DNA of 38,088 nucleotides from Sphingobacteriales bacterium (lineage in GTDB: Bacteria > Bacteroidota > Bacteroidia > Sphingobacteriales > Sphingobacteriaceae). The stretch covers positions 87,502 through 125,589 of the forward strand of contig JANXOD010000041.1 in NCBI GenBank assembly GCA_025353765.1, written 5' to 3'. The notes below the pieces were generated by a model. It was not told the origin of the DNA and did no database searches. It saw only the letters and a program-made list of their open reading frames with translations. How positions within the stretch are numbered: position 1 is the first letter of the stretch; every line of letters starts with the position of its first letter. Shown here in pieces: positions 6,392 to 15,222 of this stretch. A program made the position numbers and the translations under genes.

Positions 6392-8134
6392 ATGATTATA
6401 AATTTACTTAAATCAAGAATCAAGAGAAATATTTTTATTGTTTTTGTATTTCTCTTAAATTTTACTTTTTTACCAGATTCAACTCATGCCCAGTTAAGCA
6501 AAAGCTGGGATAAAGATTTTGGTGGATTGGCAGGAGGAAATAACGATCAATTTACCACTACTATTCCAACTCCGGATGGTGGATATCTTTTAGCAGGATC
6601 TTCTAATTCTAATCAGAGTTTTTTTAAAATATCTAATTGTAAGGGTAATTTTGATTTTTGGATTATTAAAATATCTGCTACAGGTGTTTGGCAATGGGAT
6701 AAAACATTTGGAGGAACCCAAGAAGATTTGTTGCAATGCATCAGCAGGACAGCGGATGGTGGATATCTTTTAGGAGGTTCGTCTAAATCAAACATACTCG
6801 CTCCAGATAAAAGCCAAAATTCATTTGGAGATCGTGATTTTTGGATTATTAAAATTGATGCCAATGGAAACAAACTCTGGGATAAAACCTTTGGAGGAAC
6901 TGGCGCAGATGAATTAAGAAGTATTGTACCAACAGCAAGCGGTTTTATATTGGGTGGTTATTCAGATTCCAATTCAGGCGGAAGCAAAACCGAAAATAGC
7001 AAAGGAGCAACAGACTATTGGATTGTTAGTATAGATAACAATGGTAATAAGCTCTGGGATAAAACTATTGGTGGAAATGGAAATGATTATCTTCTTACAA
7101 TGATTCCTTATTCAAATGGACTATTACTTGGTGGTTATTCATATTCTAATATAAGCTCTGATAAAAGCCAGTCATCTCGAGGTTTAGAAGGAAATTCAGA
7201 TTATTGGGTAGTTAAAGTAGATAATTCTGGGTCAAAAATATGGGATATTACTTTAGGCGGCTTTGGCGATGAAACACTAAATGCCATGATAGGAACCCGG
7301 GATGGTGGTGTTCTTCTTGCCGGGCATTCCTTTTCGGGAAAAAATGGAGATAAAACAACCGATAATTTTGACCCCAATAATACCGGAGATTTTTGGGTGG
7401 TAAAAATCATTGAAAATACTCTCAAAAATGGAGCTATAGAAAAATGGGATAAATCATTTGGAGGAAATGACCATGATCTTTTATATGATATAATAGGAAC
7501 CAGCGATGGAAATTACCTCTTAACAGGGGCATCAATTTCTGGTGTAAGTGGAAATAAAACGTACACTAATAAAGGTGGCTATGACTATTGGATTGTGAAA
7601 ATGGACCCTAATGGGAATAAAATATGGGACGTAGGGTATGGAGGTAATAAAGATGAGTATGCACAAAAATTAGTTGCAGTTTCTGATGGTTATCTTTTGG
7701 GAGGATATTCTCAAACTGCTATTAATGGAGATAAAACACAAAATAACTTAGGAGGTAATGATTATTGGGTAATAAAGTTATTGCCTACAAGCACATTTAG
7801 CCTGGTAAATACCATGTCTGGGATGTCTGGAAATTACTTGGAGCAATATAACCTTAAGGAGACTGCCGATTCTCCTTTGCCTGAAAAGCCACTCCTTTAT
7901 CCTAACCCTGCCACAGAACAAGTCACATTAGCTGTGAGTATTTTAGAAAACACACTGGTAGATATTTCTATAATCAATTCCATAGGAGTTCCAGTTTATC
8001 TCTCTTCAGAGATCGGCAAGAGTAAAAACTATATTAAAACTATGGATGTCTCAGGCCTTGCAGCCGGAACTTATTCTGTAAGGATAGATATGGGCATATA
8101 TAGTATTATACAGCAATTAATAATTGTTAAATAA
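6392..8134 (+). CDS. Secreted T9SS cargo with propeller-like repeats
   Basis: This 580-aa protein has a signal peptide (hydrophobic IFIVFVFLLNFTFL, cleavage near THAQ at about residue 34), then about seven repeats of 55-65 residues, and a T9SS type A sorting domain in its last 80 residues (starting LLYPNPATEQ, ending QLIIVK). Each repeat has the theme DGGYLLGGSS, a GDK-type turn, DYWIVK, DGNK and WDKTFGG, which suggests a beta-propeller. It would be exported by Sec, crossed through the outer membrane by T9SS, and attached to the surface or released. No enzyme motif is seen. It is the first of three such genes; the next starts 36 bases after its stop, so an operon is likely. Its sorting domain is less like those of the other three cargos here. 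Confidence 0.85.
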   Translation: MIINLLKSRIKRNIFIVFVFLLNFTFLPDSTHAQLSKSWDKDFGGLAGGNNDQFTTTIPTPDGGYLLAGSSNSNQSFFKISNCKGNFDFWIIKISATGVWQWDKTFGGTQEDLLQCISRTADGGYLLGGSSKSNILAPDKSQNSFGDRDFWIIKIDANGNKLWDKTFGGTGADELRSIVPTASGFILGGYSDSNSGGSKTENSKGATDYWIVSIDNNGNKLWDKTIGGNGNDYLLTMIPYSNGLLLGGYSYSNISSDKSQSSRGLEGNSDYWVVKVDNSGSKIWDITLGGFGDETLNAMIGTRDGGVLLAGHSFSGKNGDKTTDNFDPNNTGDFWVVKIIENTLKNGAIEKWDKSFGGNDHDLLYDIIGTSDGNYLLTGASISGVSGNKTYTNKGGYDYWIVKMDPNGNKIWDVGYGGNKDEYAQKLVAVSDGYLLGGYSQTAINGDKTQNNLGGNDYWVIKLLPTSTFSLVNTMSGMSGNYLEQYNLKETADSPLPEKPLLYPNPATEQVTLAVSILENTLVDISIINSIGVPVYLSSEIGKSKNYIKTMDVSGLAAGTYSVRIDMGIYSIIQQLIIVK

Positions 8135-8169
8135 TCCAATCTCAATTAAATATTAATCCTAAAAATGAA

Positions 8170-9948
8170 ATGAAAAAGTCACTTTTTACAATTGGTATAA
8201 TAGCTTTAGCTATAAATGGATTTGCAGCTACTCCACCATTGACTAAAACATGGGATAAAGTAATTGGAAGTAGAGGCTTAGACCGGCTACAATGTGCTAA
8301 TCCTACTAAAGACGGAGGGTTTATTCTATCTGGTTTGTCAGATACAGGTCCTGGGGGAGTTAAACCGTTTAAAGGTTACGGGGGGACAGATATTTGGGTT
8401 GTTAAATTGAAAGCTGATAAACAAACTATTGAATGGCAGCAAATATTTGGTGGCATAAATGATGAAGGAACAGGAGGATGGGATTTTCCTGGCTCTTACA
8501 TAGAACAAACAACTGATGGTGGCTATATTTTTGGGACTTCTTCTGAATCAGGCATCGGGGGAAATAAAACAACTGCTAATAAAGGCAATAAAGATTATTG
8601 GATATTGAAGCTAGATCCTTTAGGAAATATAACTTGGCAGAAAGATTTTGGAGGAAATAATTCAGACCAATTTAGTATTGTTCATGAATTAAGAGACGGT
8701 TATATTATAGGAGGAAGTTCTAGCTCCTCTGTTGGAGGAGATAAAGGCTCAAGTCCTTATGGTGGAGCTGGGGACACAGATTATTGGGTAGTAAGACTTG
8801 ATAAATCAGGCAATAAAATTTGGGATTATACTTATGGAGGCAAGCAAGAAGATTACCTGACAAGCATGTTAGTGCTTAATAATACCGGCCACATATTATT
8901 AGGTGGAAATTCATCATCACCTGCCTTAAAAGGCAATAAAACAGCTCTTAGCAAAGGAGGATCTGATTATTGGGTTCTAGAAATAGATGATAATGGTGCA
9001 ATATATTGGGATCAATCTTATGGTGGAAGCGGAGACGAGTTTCTTACAGACATGGATGTGGATTACAAAAACCCTGAAACGGGTGAGGCATTGTTATTAG
9101 CGGGAACATCAAAATCCGATATCTCAGGAGATAAAACCGAAAAAAATAGGGATAATTCATTGCAAACAGATGATATATGGCTGCTTAAGTGCGATATATC
9201 AGGTGCAATTGAGTGGGATAAAACATTCGGTGTATCCTATTTTGATGATGTTAAAGATGCTAAGTTTATGCCAGACCACAATATTATTGTAGGAGGTAAT
9301 ACCTCGGCTGATGGTGGTTGGGGTGGATTTGAGTGGGGCGCAGGAACTGACAAATCTCAACCTAACATTGGAAGTACAGGAAACACTGATATTTGGATTC
9401 TTAAATTAGATGGTTCAACCGGAAGTAAAATATGGGATCAAAGTATTGGTACTACAGGATATGATTTATGTACAGCGATATGGTTAACTAGTGATAACGC
9501 TTTTTGGATTGGTGGCTTTACATCTGAAGATAATAATTTTACAAATGCTAATCATGATCGATCGCAAACGCTTTACGGAAGCACAGATTTTTGGATTTCT
9601 TTGTGGAAACCTACCAATTTGATAGTAGCTATTCCATGGGATCCTACTGTAACAATCGCTTTCCAGCAAACTGATCCCACGACTTTAAAAGAGCAAAGCT
9701 TACGTGTTAGTATTTATCCAAATCCTACTCAATCTGAACTTAATATTGAAACTTTTATATCCGAAAAAGGAGCTTTAGATATTCAAATAATTGATCCATC
9801 GGGAAGAGCTATTTATTCAGAAAAGGAAGAAGTTGAAGCAGGTCTTTATCAGCGAACACTAGAAATACGTGATTACCCCGCAGGTGTATATTACCTTAAA
9901 ATAACTGGTATTAGTGGTGAACGAACTCTCAAATTTATAAAAGAATAG
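8170..9948 (+). CDS. Secreted T9SS cargo with propeller-like repeats, paralogue of the previous gene
   Basis: This 592-aa protein has a signal peptide (MKKSLFTIGIIALAINGFAA), about seven repeats built like those of the gene before (WDKVIGS, DGGFILSG, DYWILKLD, WDQSYGG) and a C-terminal T9SS type A domain from SIYPNPTQSELNIETF to TLKFIKE. The repeats mark it as a paralogue of 6392-8134, but the sorting domain instead matches the genes at 10036 and 24804, so passenger and sorting module have different histories. The start is the ATG at 8170; an ATG five bases earlier runs into a stop at once. Surface or extracellular location is expected; the function is unknown. Confidence 0.85.
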   Translation: MKKSLFTIGIIALAINGFAATPPLTKTWDKVIGSRGLDRLQCANPTKDGGFILSGLSDTGPGGVKPFKGYGGTDIWVVKLKADKQTIEWQQIFGGINDEGTGGWDFPGSYIEQTTDGGYIFGTSSESGIGGNKTTANKGNKDYWILKLDPLGNITWQKDFGGNNSDQFSIVHELRDGYIIGGSSSSSVGGDKGSSPYGGAGDTDYWVVRLDKSGNKIWDYTYGGKQEDYLTSMLVLNNTGHILLGGNSSSPALKGNKTALSKGGSDYWVLEIDDNGAIYWDQSYGGSGDEFLTDMDVDYKNPETGEALLLAGTSKSDISGDKTEKNRDNSLQTDDIWLLKCDISGAIEWDKTFGVSYFDDVKDAKFMPDHNIIVGGNTSADGGWGGFEWGAGTDKSQPNIGSTGNTDIWILKLDGSTGSKIWDQSIGTTGYDLCTAIWLTSDNAFWIGGFTSEDNNFTNANHDRSQTLYGSTDFWISLWKPTNLIVAIPWDPTVTIAFQQTDPTTLKEQSLRVSIYPNPTQSELNIETFISEKGALDIQIIDPSGRAIYSEKEEVEAGLYQRTLEIRDYPAGVYYLKITGISGERTLKFIKE

Positions 9949-9954
9949 AAATAT

Positions 9955-9991
9955 ATAATTGATAGAATACAGATCGTATTCTATCAATTAT
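9955..9991 (+). terminator. Hairpin between two T9SS cargo genes
   Basis: A 16-bp perfect stem (TAATTGATAGAATAC with its complement plus one outer pair) around the loop AGATC, directly after the stop at 9948. There is no strong T-run, so it may be a weak terminator or an mRNA-processing or stabilising hairpin that tunes expression of the next gene. Confidence 0.55.
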
Positions 9992-10035
9992 TAGAAAATG
10001 TTACACACAATAAACTCACATTAAAATAAAAAATA

Positions 10036-11763
10036 ATGAAAACGAAACTTACTCTTATCATTTTATTTATTAATCTTCTTTGTCTTTTCACTTTCGATGC
10101 CAAAGCCCAATGGCAATGGGTGGATAAGGCTGGCGTTGGTTCTTTAGGTGACAGTCGTACAACAGCACTCGTTACAACTAAAAATGGAGATACGTATGCT
10201 ATAGGAGAATATAACGACGATATCACGGTGTTCCAAAACTTTGTTCTTAAATCTGCTGGTTATGGCACACGGAGTCCTTATGTTATAAAATATAATACAA
10301 ATGGAACCGTCAAGTGGGCATCAGGAATAATAACTTCAGGAGTTGGCTATGGTACTGCTATCGCTATTGATGAGAAAGAAAATGTTTACGTAACAGGATC
10401 ATTTACCGGTAAAGCCTACTTTGATAATAATTTTTGTTTATATAATGCAGGAAATAGTGCAGCCATGTTTATGGCAAAATATGATAAAGACGGCAACTTT
10501 TTATGGGCACAAAAACAAGATAATGTTTACCCTTATGGAATTGCAGTAGATAAATTTGGGAAAATAGATGTTACAGGAACTTATTTAGGTCAACTACAAA
10601 TTCAAAATACTTTTTTATTGTCACAAGGTTCTTCGGATATTCTTGTAGCACAATATGATAATGATGGTAAATTCTCATGGGCACAGGGAGCTGGTACAAA
10701 AGCTGAAGATTATGCCCTGGCTATAGCAACAGATAATCTCGGTAATATATTTATAACCGGAAATATTTCAAATGGTATGGCTAATTTTTCAGGACTGTCT
10801 TATGATAACTCAAAAGCTAACAAAGCGGCAACATTTTTAGCAAAATATGATTTAAAGGGGAACCCTAAATGGATAAGAACAGCTATAAGTTCAGAACCTA
10901 CGTCAAAATCAAGAGGAGCAGGAGTAGCATGTGATGAATTTGGAGATTGTTATATAACAGGTAGTTTTAATTTTAATATTAATTTTGGACAAAACATTGT
11001 TCTTGCTGGCGATGCTGACGATGATATTTTTACTGCGAAATATTCGACTGCAGGGAAAGTTATTTGGGCAAATTATGCAGGAGGACATACCAATCTTGGT
11101 GATATTCAACTGTTGGACGATGAAGGCTTGGGAATTGCCATTGATAAATCAGGTAGCGGTAATGTATTAATTACAGGTTATTTTGAAAGCAATGCGAAGT
11201 TTGGAAATCAGTCACTTATTTGCCAGGGAGAACAAGATATTTTTGTTGCAAAGTACGGTTACAATGGAGATTTTAAATCAGTTGTAACAGCTTTTGGTTA
11301 TTCTATACAAAAGTCTGCATGTATTTCAACTGATGCTTATAATAATTTTTATATTGGAGGGCGCTTCGCTGATGATGCTTATTTTGGATGGTCATTGTAT
11401 GTTGTAGGTAACCCTGGTTTGTATAATGCATACATTGGGAAATATCATACTTCAAATGAACAAAATCTCCCTTTAATAAATAGTGGAGAAACTTCAAGCA
11501 GTATAAGTGCAAGTTCGCGAATAAGCATTTATCCTAATCCTGCACAGTCAGAACTTAATATTGAAACTTTTGTATCCCAAAAAGGAGCTTTAGGTATTCA
11601 AATCGTTGATCCATCTGGAAGAGTGGTTTATTCAGAAAATAAAGAGGTTGCCTCAGGTATGTATCAAGAAAAAATACAGATACGAGATTATCCTGTTGGT
11701 GTTTATTATCTTAATATAACTGATGCCAGCAGTAAACAAACCATTAAGTTTGTGAAAGAATAA
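10036..11763 (+). CDS. Secreted T9SS cargo with SBBP-type propeller repeats
   Basis: This 575-aa protein has a signal peptide (LTLIILFINLLCLFTF, cleavage near DAKAQ) and eight or so repeats in the style of SBBP beta-propeller repeats (GYGTAIAIDEKENVYVTGSF, FMAKYDKDGNFLWAQ). A T9SS type A domain runs from SIYPNPAQSELNIETF to the end (TIKFVKE). The repeats differ from those of the two genes before, but the sorting domain is nearly that of 8170-9948. It is third in the cargo cluster, 87 bases after the previous stop and behind a hairpin, and it ends at a strong terminator. It would be a surface or secreted protein; I see no catalytic motif and cannot name a ligand. Confidence 0.85.
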   Translation: MKTKLTLIILFINLLCLFTFDAKAQWQWVDKAGVGSLGDSRTTALVTTKNGDTYAIGEYNDDITVFQNFVLKSAGYGTRSPYVIKYNTNGTVKWASGIITSGVGYGTAIAIDEKENVYVTGSFTGKAYFDNNFCLYNAGNSAAMFMAKYDKDGNFLWAQKQDNVYPYGIAVDKFGKIDVTGTYLGQLQIQNTFLLSQGSSDILVAQYDNDGKFSWAQGAGTKAEDYALAIATDNLGNIFITGNISNGMANFSGLSYDNSKANKAATFLAKYDLKGNPKWIRTAISSEPTSKSRGAGVACDEFGDCYITGSFNFNINFGQNIVLAGDADDDIFTAKYSTAGKVIWANYAGGHTNLGDIQLLDDEGLGIAIDKSGSGNVLITGYFESNAKFGNQSLICQGEQDIFVAKYGYNGDFKSVVTAFGYSIQKSACISTDAYNNFYIGGRFADDAYFGWSLYVVGNPGLYNAYIGKYHTSNEQNLPLINSGETSSSISASSRISIYPNPAQSELNIETFVSQKGALGIQIVDPSGRVVYSENKEVASGMYQEKIQIRDYPVGVYYLNITDASSKQTIKFVKE

Positions 11764-11785
11764 GGTAATTATCGGATATTTAAAT

Positions 11786-11821
11786 AAAAAGCCGTTTTGC
11801 TAATTAGCAAAACGGCTTTTT
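11786..11821 (+). terminator. Strong terminator after the T9SS cargo cluster
   Basis: A perfect 36-base palindrome with 18-bp arms (AAAAAGCCGTTTTGCTAA and its complement) ends in a T-run, 22 bases past the stop at 11763. The flanking A-run means it could also act on minus-strand transcripts. Confidence 0.85.
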
Positions 11822-11913
11822 GCTTTTATAAAAAGATCAGAAAGGTAAATAATTGTACCTCTGCCTACTTTTAAAATTTCTTGAAATTCAACAAAAAATA
11901 AATCTTGAAGAAA

Positions 11914-13344
11914 TTAGGATTGACAAAAGAATTGATCATTAAAATTTACCAGGAATAATTCTTTTGTAGTACGGGTAACGGCTGTATATAGCCATCTCAA
12001 AAAATCGGTATTCATCATTTCATCTGTTATATAACCCTGATCAATAAAAACGGCATCCCATTGTCCACCCTGAGCCTTATGACAGGTTACAGCAAAAGCA
12101 AATTTGATTTGCAGGGCATTATAATAGGGATCTTTTTTGAGTTCCATATTACGTAAACGTTTGTTTTCAATATGCTTATAATCTTCTGATACGGCTTCGT
12201 ATAAACGTTTGCTTTCTAAAGTAGATAAGCTGGGTGTTTCTGTATAAAGTGTATCCAGCATTACTTTGCATGTTAGTGGCTCTTCATCCGGGAAATCGAT
12301 CAATTCTAAAACAACTTCAGCAAATCTAAAACCATACTGTTCATGTACATTTTTCACTTTACGAACACATGCAATATCTCCATTGGCAATAAAACCTCCA
12401 TTATTTTCATCAGGTTGCAGCCAATAATAGTTATTTCTAACTACCATAATTAAATCACCACCCGTTAATTCTTCTTCGCGGTAAAGTATCCGATTACGGA
12501 TGTTTTGGTTAAATGCATTCGCATTTTTATTGGAACGGCAAATGACCAGTGTATTATCCATGCCATATTTGCTATACGAATAATTTAACCCTTCTACCAG
12601 ACGTTCGCCAGTCATACGGTAAATATCAGAATAGCCTTTGATGTTGAACTTTGGAAAAATCTGTGTTTCTGTACGGATAAGTTCCCTAATTTCTGTCGCA
12701 TTTTGGAGAATACCAGATTGTTTTTCCTGGCGCACAACATCAGTTAGTTCATAGCTAAATACTTCTAAATCGAAATTCTGTTGTAATACTTTCATATCCA
12801 AAGCCGCACTATAAGATGAGCCAACTGGAGGCAGTTGAGCAGTATCTCCCACTAACATTAATTTGCAGTTTTTATCATTATAAACATAACTCACTAAATC
12901 CTGCAAAAGACTTTTTCTGCTATATTCACTACTTTGATCTGAAATCATAGATGCTTCATCTACAATAAAGAGCGTATTTTCTGAAAGGTTTTCGCCTAAT
13001 GTAAAACTCATATCGGGTGTCATCGCTGATTTTTTACGATAGATCCTTTTATGAATGGTAAAGGCTTTTTTCCCCGAATAGTTACTGATCACTTTTGCAG
13101 CTCTTCCGGTAGGAGCCAGCAACACAGATTTGATGGCAATTTTGGGCAAAACTTTAACCAATGCACTGATCAGTGTAGTTTTACCTGTTCCGGCATATCC
13201 TTTAAGCAAAAAGCATTCATTGTTATTTAATGCCTTTAGAAATTTTTGCAAAATGCCAAAAACCTCTTGCTGCTGTGCTGTAGGAGTTTTGCCAAATTGC
13301 TGTTCTAATAAAATATGAATATCATTCATGTTTGCAAATTGCAT
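11914..13344 (-). CDS. RecD-like ATP-dependent DNA helicase (SF1)
   Basis: This 476-aa cytosolic helicase belongs to the RecD/Pif1-like branch of superfamily 1. Motif I (GYAGTGKTT) lies near residue 49, motif II (LFIVDEASM) near 150, motif III (GDTAQLPPVGSSY) near 182, and the C-terminal UvrD_C_2 part has VTCHKAQGGQWDAVFID and LYTAVTRTTKELFLV. All ATPase motifs are intact. It would unwind DNA during repair or recombination. It is much shorter than RecD2 (about 700 aa) and lacks an N-terminal HhH region, as do many Bacteroidota homologues. The start may instead be the ATG five codons later (13329), which gives the more usual N-terminus MNDIHILLEQ. It converges on the T9SS cluster and is divergent from the DUF3822 gene. 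Confidence 0.85.
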   Translation of the reverse strand: MQFANMNDIHILLEQQFGKTPTAQQQEVFGILQKFLKALNNNECFLLKGYAGTGKTTLISALVKVLPKIAIKSVLLAPTGRAAKVISNYSGKKAFTIHKRIYRKKSAMTPDMSFTLGENLSENTLFIVDEASMISDQSSEYSRKSLLQDLVSYVYNDKNCKLMLVGDTAQLPPVGSSYSAALDMKVLQQNFDLEVFSYELTDVVRQEKQSGILQNATEIRELIRTETQIFPKFNIKGYSDIYRMTGERLVEGLNYSYSKYGMDNTLVICRSNKNANAFNQNIRNRILYREEELTGGDLIMVVRNNYYWLQPDENNGGFIANGDIACVRKVKNVHEQYGFRFAEVVLELIDFPDEEPLTCKVMLDTLYTETPSLSTLESKRLYEAVSEDYKHIENKRLRNMELKKDPYYNALQIKFAFAVTCHKAQGGQWDAVFIDQGYITDEMMNTDFLRWLYTAVTRTTKELFLVNFNDQFFCQS

Positions 13345-13462
13345 AATCTGGCTGATGTTGTCTGCACATAAACCAAAAATATTAGATATGTATTCGTACT
13401 TAAATTGTAATTTACGCCTTTATTAAAATCATCATTTTAGAATAGAAAATTAAATTGCTTTA

Positions 13463-14317
13463 ATGAATAATACAATCCGTCTGATAGATGAACATTTCGA
13501 ATCACAGCATTCGGGGAAATGCGATTTGCTGATTCAAGTAAATGCTACTTATATTTCGTATGCGATTATTGATAAAGGGCAGGATCAATTAAGAGTATTA
13601 TGTCAAACTACTTTAAATGGTGAAGATGGGAATAAATTATCTGTAATTGAAGGGATTGATCAGCTACTACAAACCGAATCTCATTTAAAATATCATTTCC
13701 GGAAAATAAAAATCAGTGTTGAAACTTTCAAATTCACATTTATTCCTTCCGAACTTTATATCAATTCAGATCTTCCTGATTATACCAAATTTATTCAATC
13801 CATTAGCGAAACGGATGTTTTGGTAACTGATATTAAATCGGCCCAAATTAAGAATGTGATAGCTATTCCGGCAGATCTTAAAAATAAATTAAACTCCAGT
13901 TTCTATGAAGTTTATTTGTTTAATCAGGCCAATTCTTTTATTGAAGGAGCAAAAAATCTTCATAATCCATCTGTTCATAGTCAACTATTTTTAAACTTTA
14001 GTACAGAAATTTTTGAAGCAGTTTTATTCCAAGATTCTAAACTTGGGTTTTACAATATATTCAATTATCATAATGCAGATGAATTCAATTATTTTCTATT
14101 GAATATGATGCAACAATTGGATGTTGATAAAGATAAAACTCTGATAACACTTGCCGGAGAGATTATTGAGAGCGATGAAATCTATAAACGGATTGAAAAA
14201 TATTTTAGTGAAATAACATTTGCAGATAGTAAACTACTTATTCATCAATCTGATTTATTTAAGGCTATTCCATCTCAACTATTTTTCTCATTAATGAGTC
14301 TTAATTTATGCGAATAA
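13463..14317 (+). CDS. DUF3822 family protein
   Basis: This 284-aa soluble protein matches the DUF3822 family of Bacteroidota, whose members look like an actin/ASKHA-type fold with no proven function. Features seen include DLLIQVNATYISYAIID near the N-terminus, VHSQLFLNFSTEIFEAVLFQ in the middle and an acidic C-terminal half. There is no signal peptide or membrane helix. It overlaps the start of rsmD by 10 bases, and this gene order is common in the phylum, so translation is likely coupled and a link to ribosome assembly is possible. The family name comes from the neighbourhood and general look; there is no catalytic motif to confirm it. Confidence 0.7.
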   Translation: MNNTIRLIDEHFESQHSGKCDLLIQVNATYISYAIIDKGQDQLRVLCQTTLNGEDGNKLSVIEGIDQLLQTESHLKYHFRKIKISVETFKFTFIPSELYINSDLPDYTKFIQSISETDVLVTDIKSAQIKNVIAIPADLKNKLNSSFYEVYLFNQANSFIEGAKNLHNPSVHSQLFLNFSTEIFEAVLFQDSKLGFYNIFNYHNADEFNYFLLNMMQQLDVDKDKTLITLAGEIIESDEIYKRIEKYFSEITFADSKLLIHQSDLFKAIPSQLFFSLMSLNLCE

Positions 14318-14841
14318 TTGGAGGAAAATTAAAAGGTTTACGTTTAAATCCTCCAACAAATTTACCGGTAAGGCCTACTACCGATCTGGCTAAAGAAGCT
14401 TTATTTAATATCCTCTACAATCAATATGATTTTGAACAGATCCGTGTGCTTGATCTGTTTAGTGGCACCGGAAATATTTCATTAGAGTTCGCATCTCGCG
14501 GAGTAAATGAAGTGGTAGCTGTTGATCGTGATTTTGGTTGTTTCAATTACTTAAAAACAGTTGCGAAGCAATATCAATTAGAATCTATAAAACCGTATAA
14601 GGCTGATGTATTTAAATTTTTAGAATCAGAGCCTGAACCTTTCGATTTGATCTTTGCCGACCCACCTTATGATTTGCCTCAAATAACAGAAATAGCATTA
14701 AAGGTATTTGAACGGAATCTGGTTAAGCCCGAAGGTTATTTAATTGTGGAACATCCCAGTATGAAAAAATTAGATAACCATCCTAGTTTTAAAGAACAGC
14801 GTAAATACGGATCTTCTTCCTTTAGCTTTTTTAATGGCTAA
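14308..14841 (+). CDS. rsmD: 16S rRNA (guanine966-N2)-methyltransferase RsmD
   Basis: This 177-aa SAM-dependent methyltransferase would methylate G966 of 16S rRNA in the assembling small subunit. The N-terminus MRIIGGKLKGLRL and VRPTTDLAKEALFNIL are family hallmarks. The SAM loop VLDLFSGTGNISLEFASRG lies near residue 47 and the catalytic FADPPYDLP near 116. The length fits the family. Its ATG lies within the last codons of the DUF3822 gene (10-base overlap), so the two form an operon. Confidence 0.92.
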   Translation: MRIIGGKLKGLRLNPPTNLPVRPTTDLAKEALFNILYNQYDFEQIRVLDLFSGTGNISLEFASRGVNEVVAVDRDFGCFNYLKTVAKQYQLESIKPYKADVFKFLESEPEPFDLIFADPPYDLPQITEIALKVFERNLVKPEGYLIVEHPSMKKLDNHPSFKEQRKYGSSSFSFFNG

Positions 14842-14919
14842 ATATAAAAATTGTATCTTCTTTTTGCTTGATCTGATCATTCTTTATTTCGTTTATTAAA
14901 AAAATCAAAAACATTTTGT

Positions 14920-14965
14920 ATTTCATTTATATATTTAGATATTTGTCTAAATATATAAATGAAAT
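14920..14965 (+). promoter_or_regulatory. Inverted-repeat operator covering the start of the ArsR-family gene
   Basis: Twenty-base arms (ATTTCATTTATATATTTAGA and its exact complement) flank the six-base spacer TATTTG. The right arm ends inside the ATG of the regulator gene at 14964. The length and symmetry suit a dimeric winged-helix repressor, so self-repression by the adjacent gene product is likely. Confidence 0.65.
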
Positions 14966-15218
14966 GAATGATATTTTCAAAGCTCTAAATGATCCCTCAC
15001 GAAGGGAAATCTTAAAAATGCTGCGAAAATGCGATATGACAGCCGGTGATATTGCTGCTAAATTTGATATGACTGCACCAAGTATTTCGCATCATCTTGA
15101 TAAACTAAAACGTGCCGGACTTGTAACAACTGTAAAGCAGGGACAGTTTGTACTTTACTCCATTAATACCACAATTGTGGATGATTTACTTCAATATATA
15201 CTAACTCTCAAAAAATAA
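14964..15218 (+). CDS. ArsR/SdpR-family winged-helix repressor
   Basis: This 84-aa protein is a small winged-helix regulator. MNDIFKALNDPSRREILKML is the typical SdpR/ArsR start; the recognition region reads MTAPSISHHLDKLKRAGLV near residue 40 and the wing follows (KQGQFVLYSI). No metal-binding Cys pair of the ArsR type is evident (one Cys, in RKCDMT), so metal sensing is unlikely. The start is set at the ATG at 14964, since a longer TTG-initiated frame would only translate the operator. The next gene, four bases on, encodes an SdpI-like membrane protein. In the Bacillus SdpR/SdpI system, SdpI both gives immunity and holds SdpR at the membrane; a similar circuit is inferred here. Confidence 0.88.
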   Translation: MNDIFKALNDPSRREILKMLRKCDMTAGDIAAKFDMTAPSISHHLDKLKRAGLVTTVKQGQFVLYSINTTIVDDLLQYILTLKK

Positions 15219-15222
15219 AACC

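Noticed and set aside
14916-14963. N-terminal extension of the ArsR-family gene from a TTG
   Set aside because: It would translate the inverted-repeat operator, and the family starts at MNDIFKAL.
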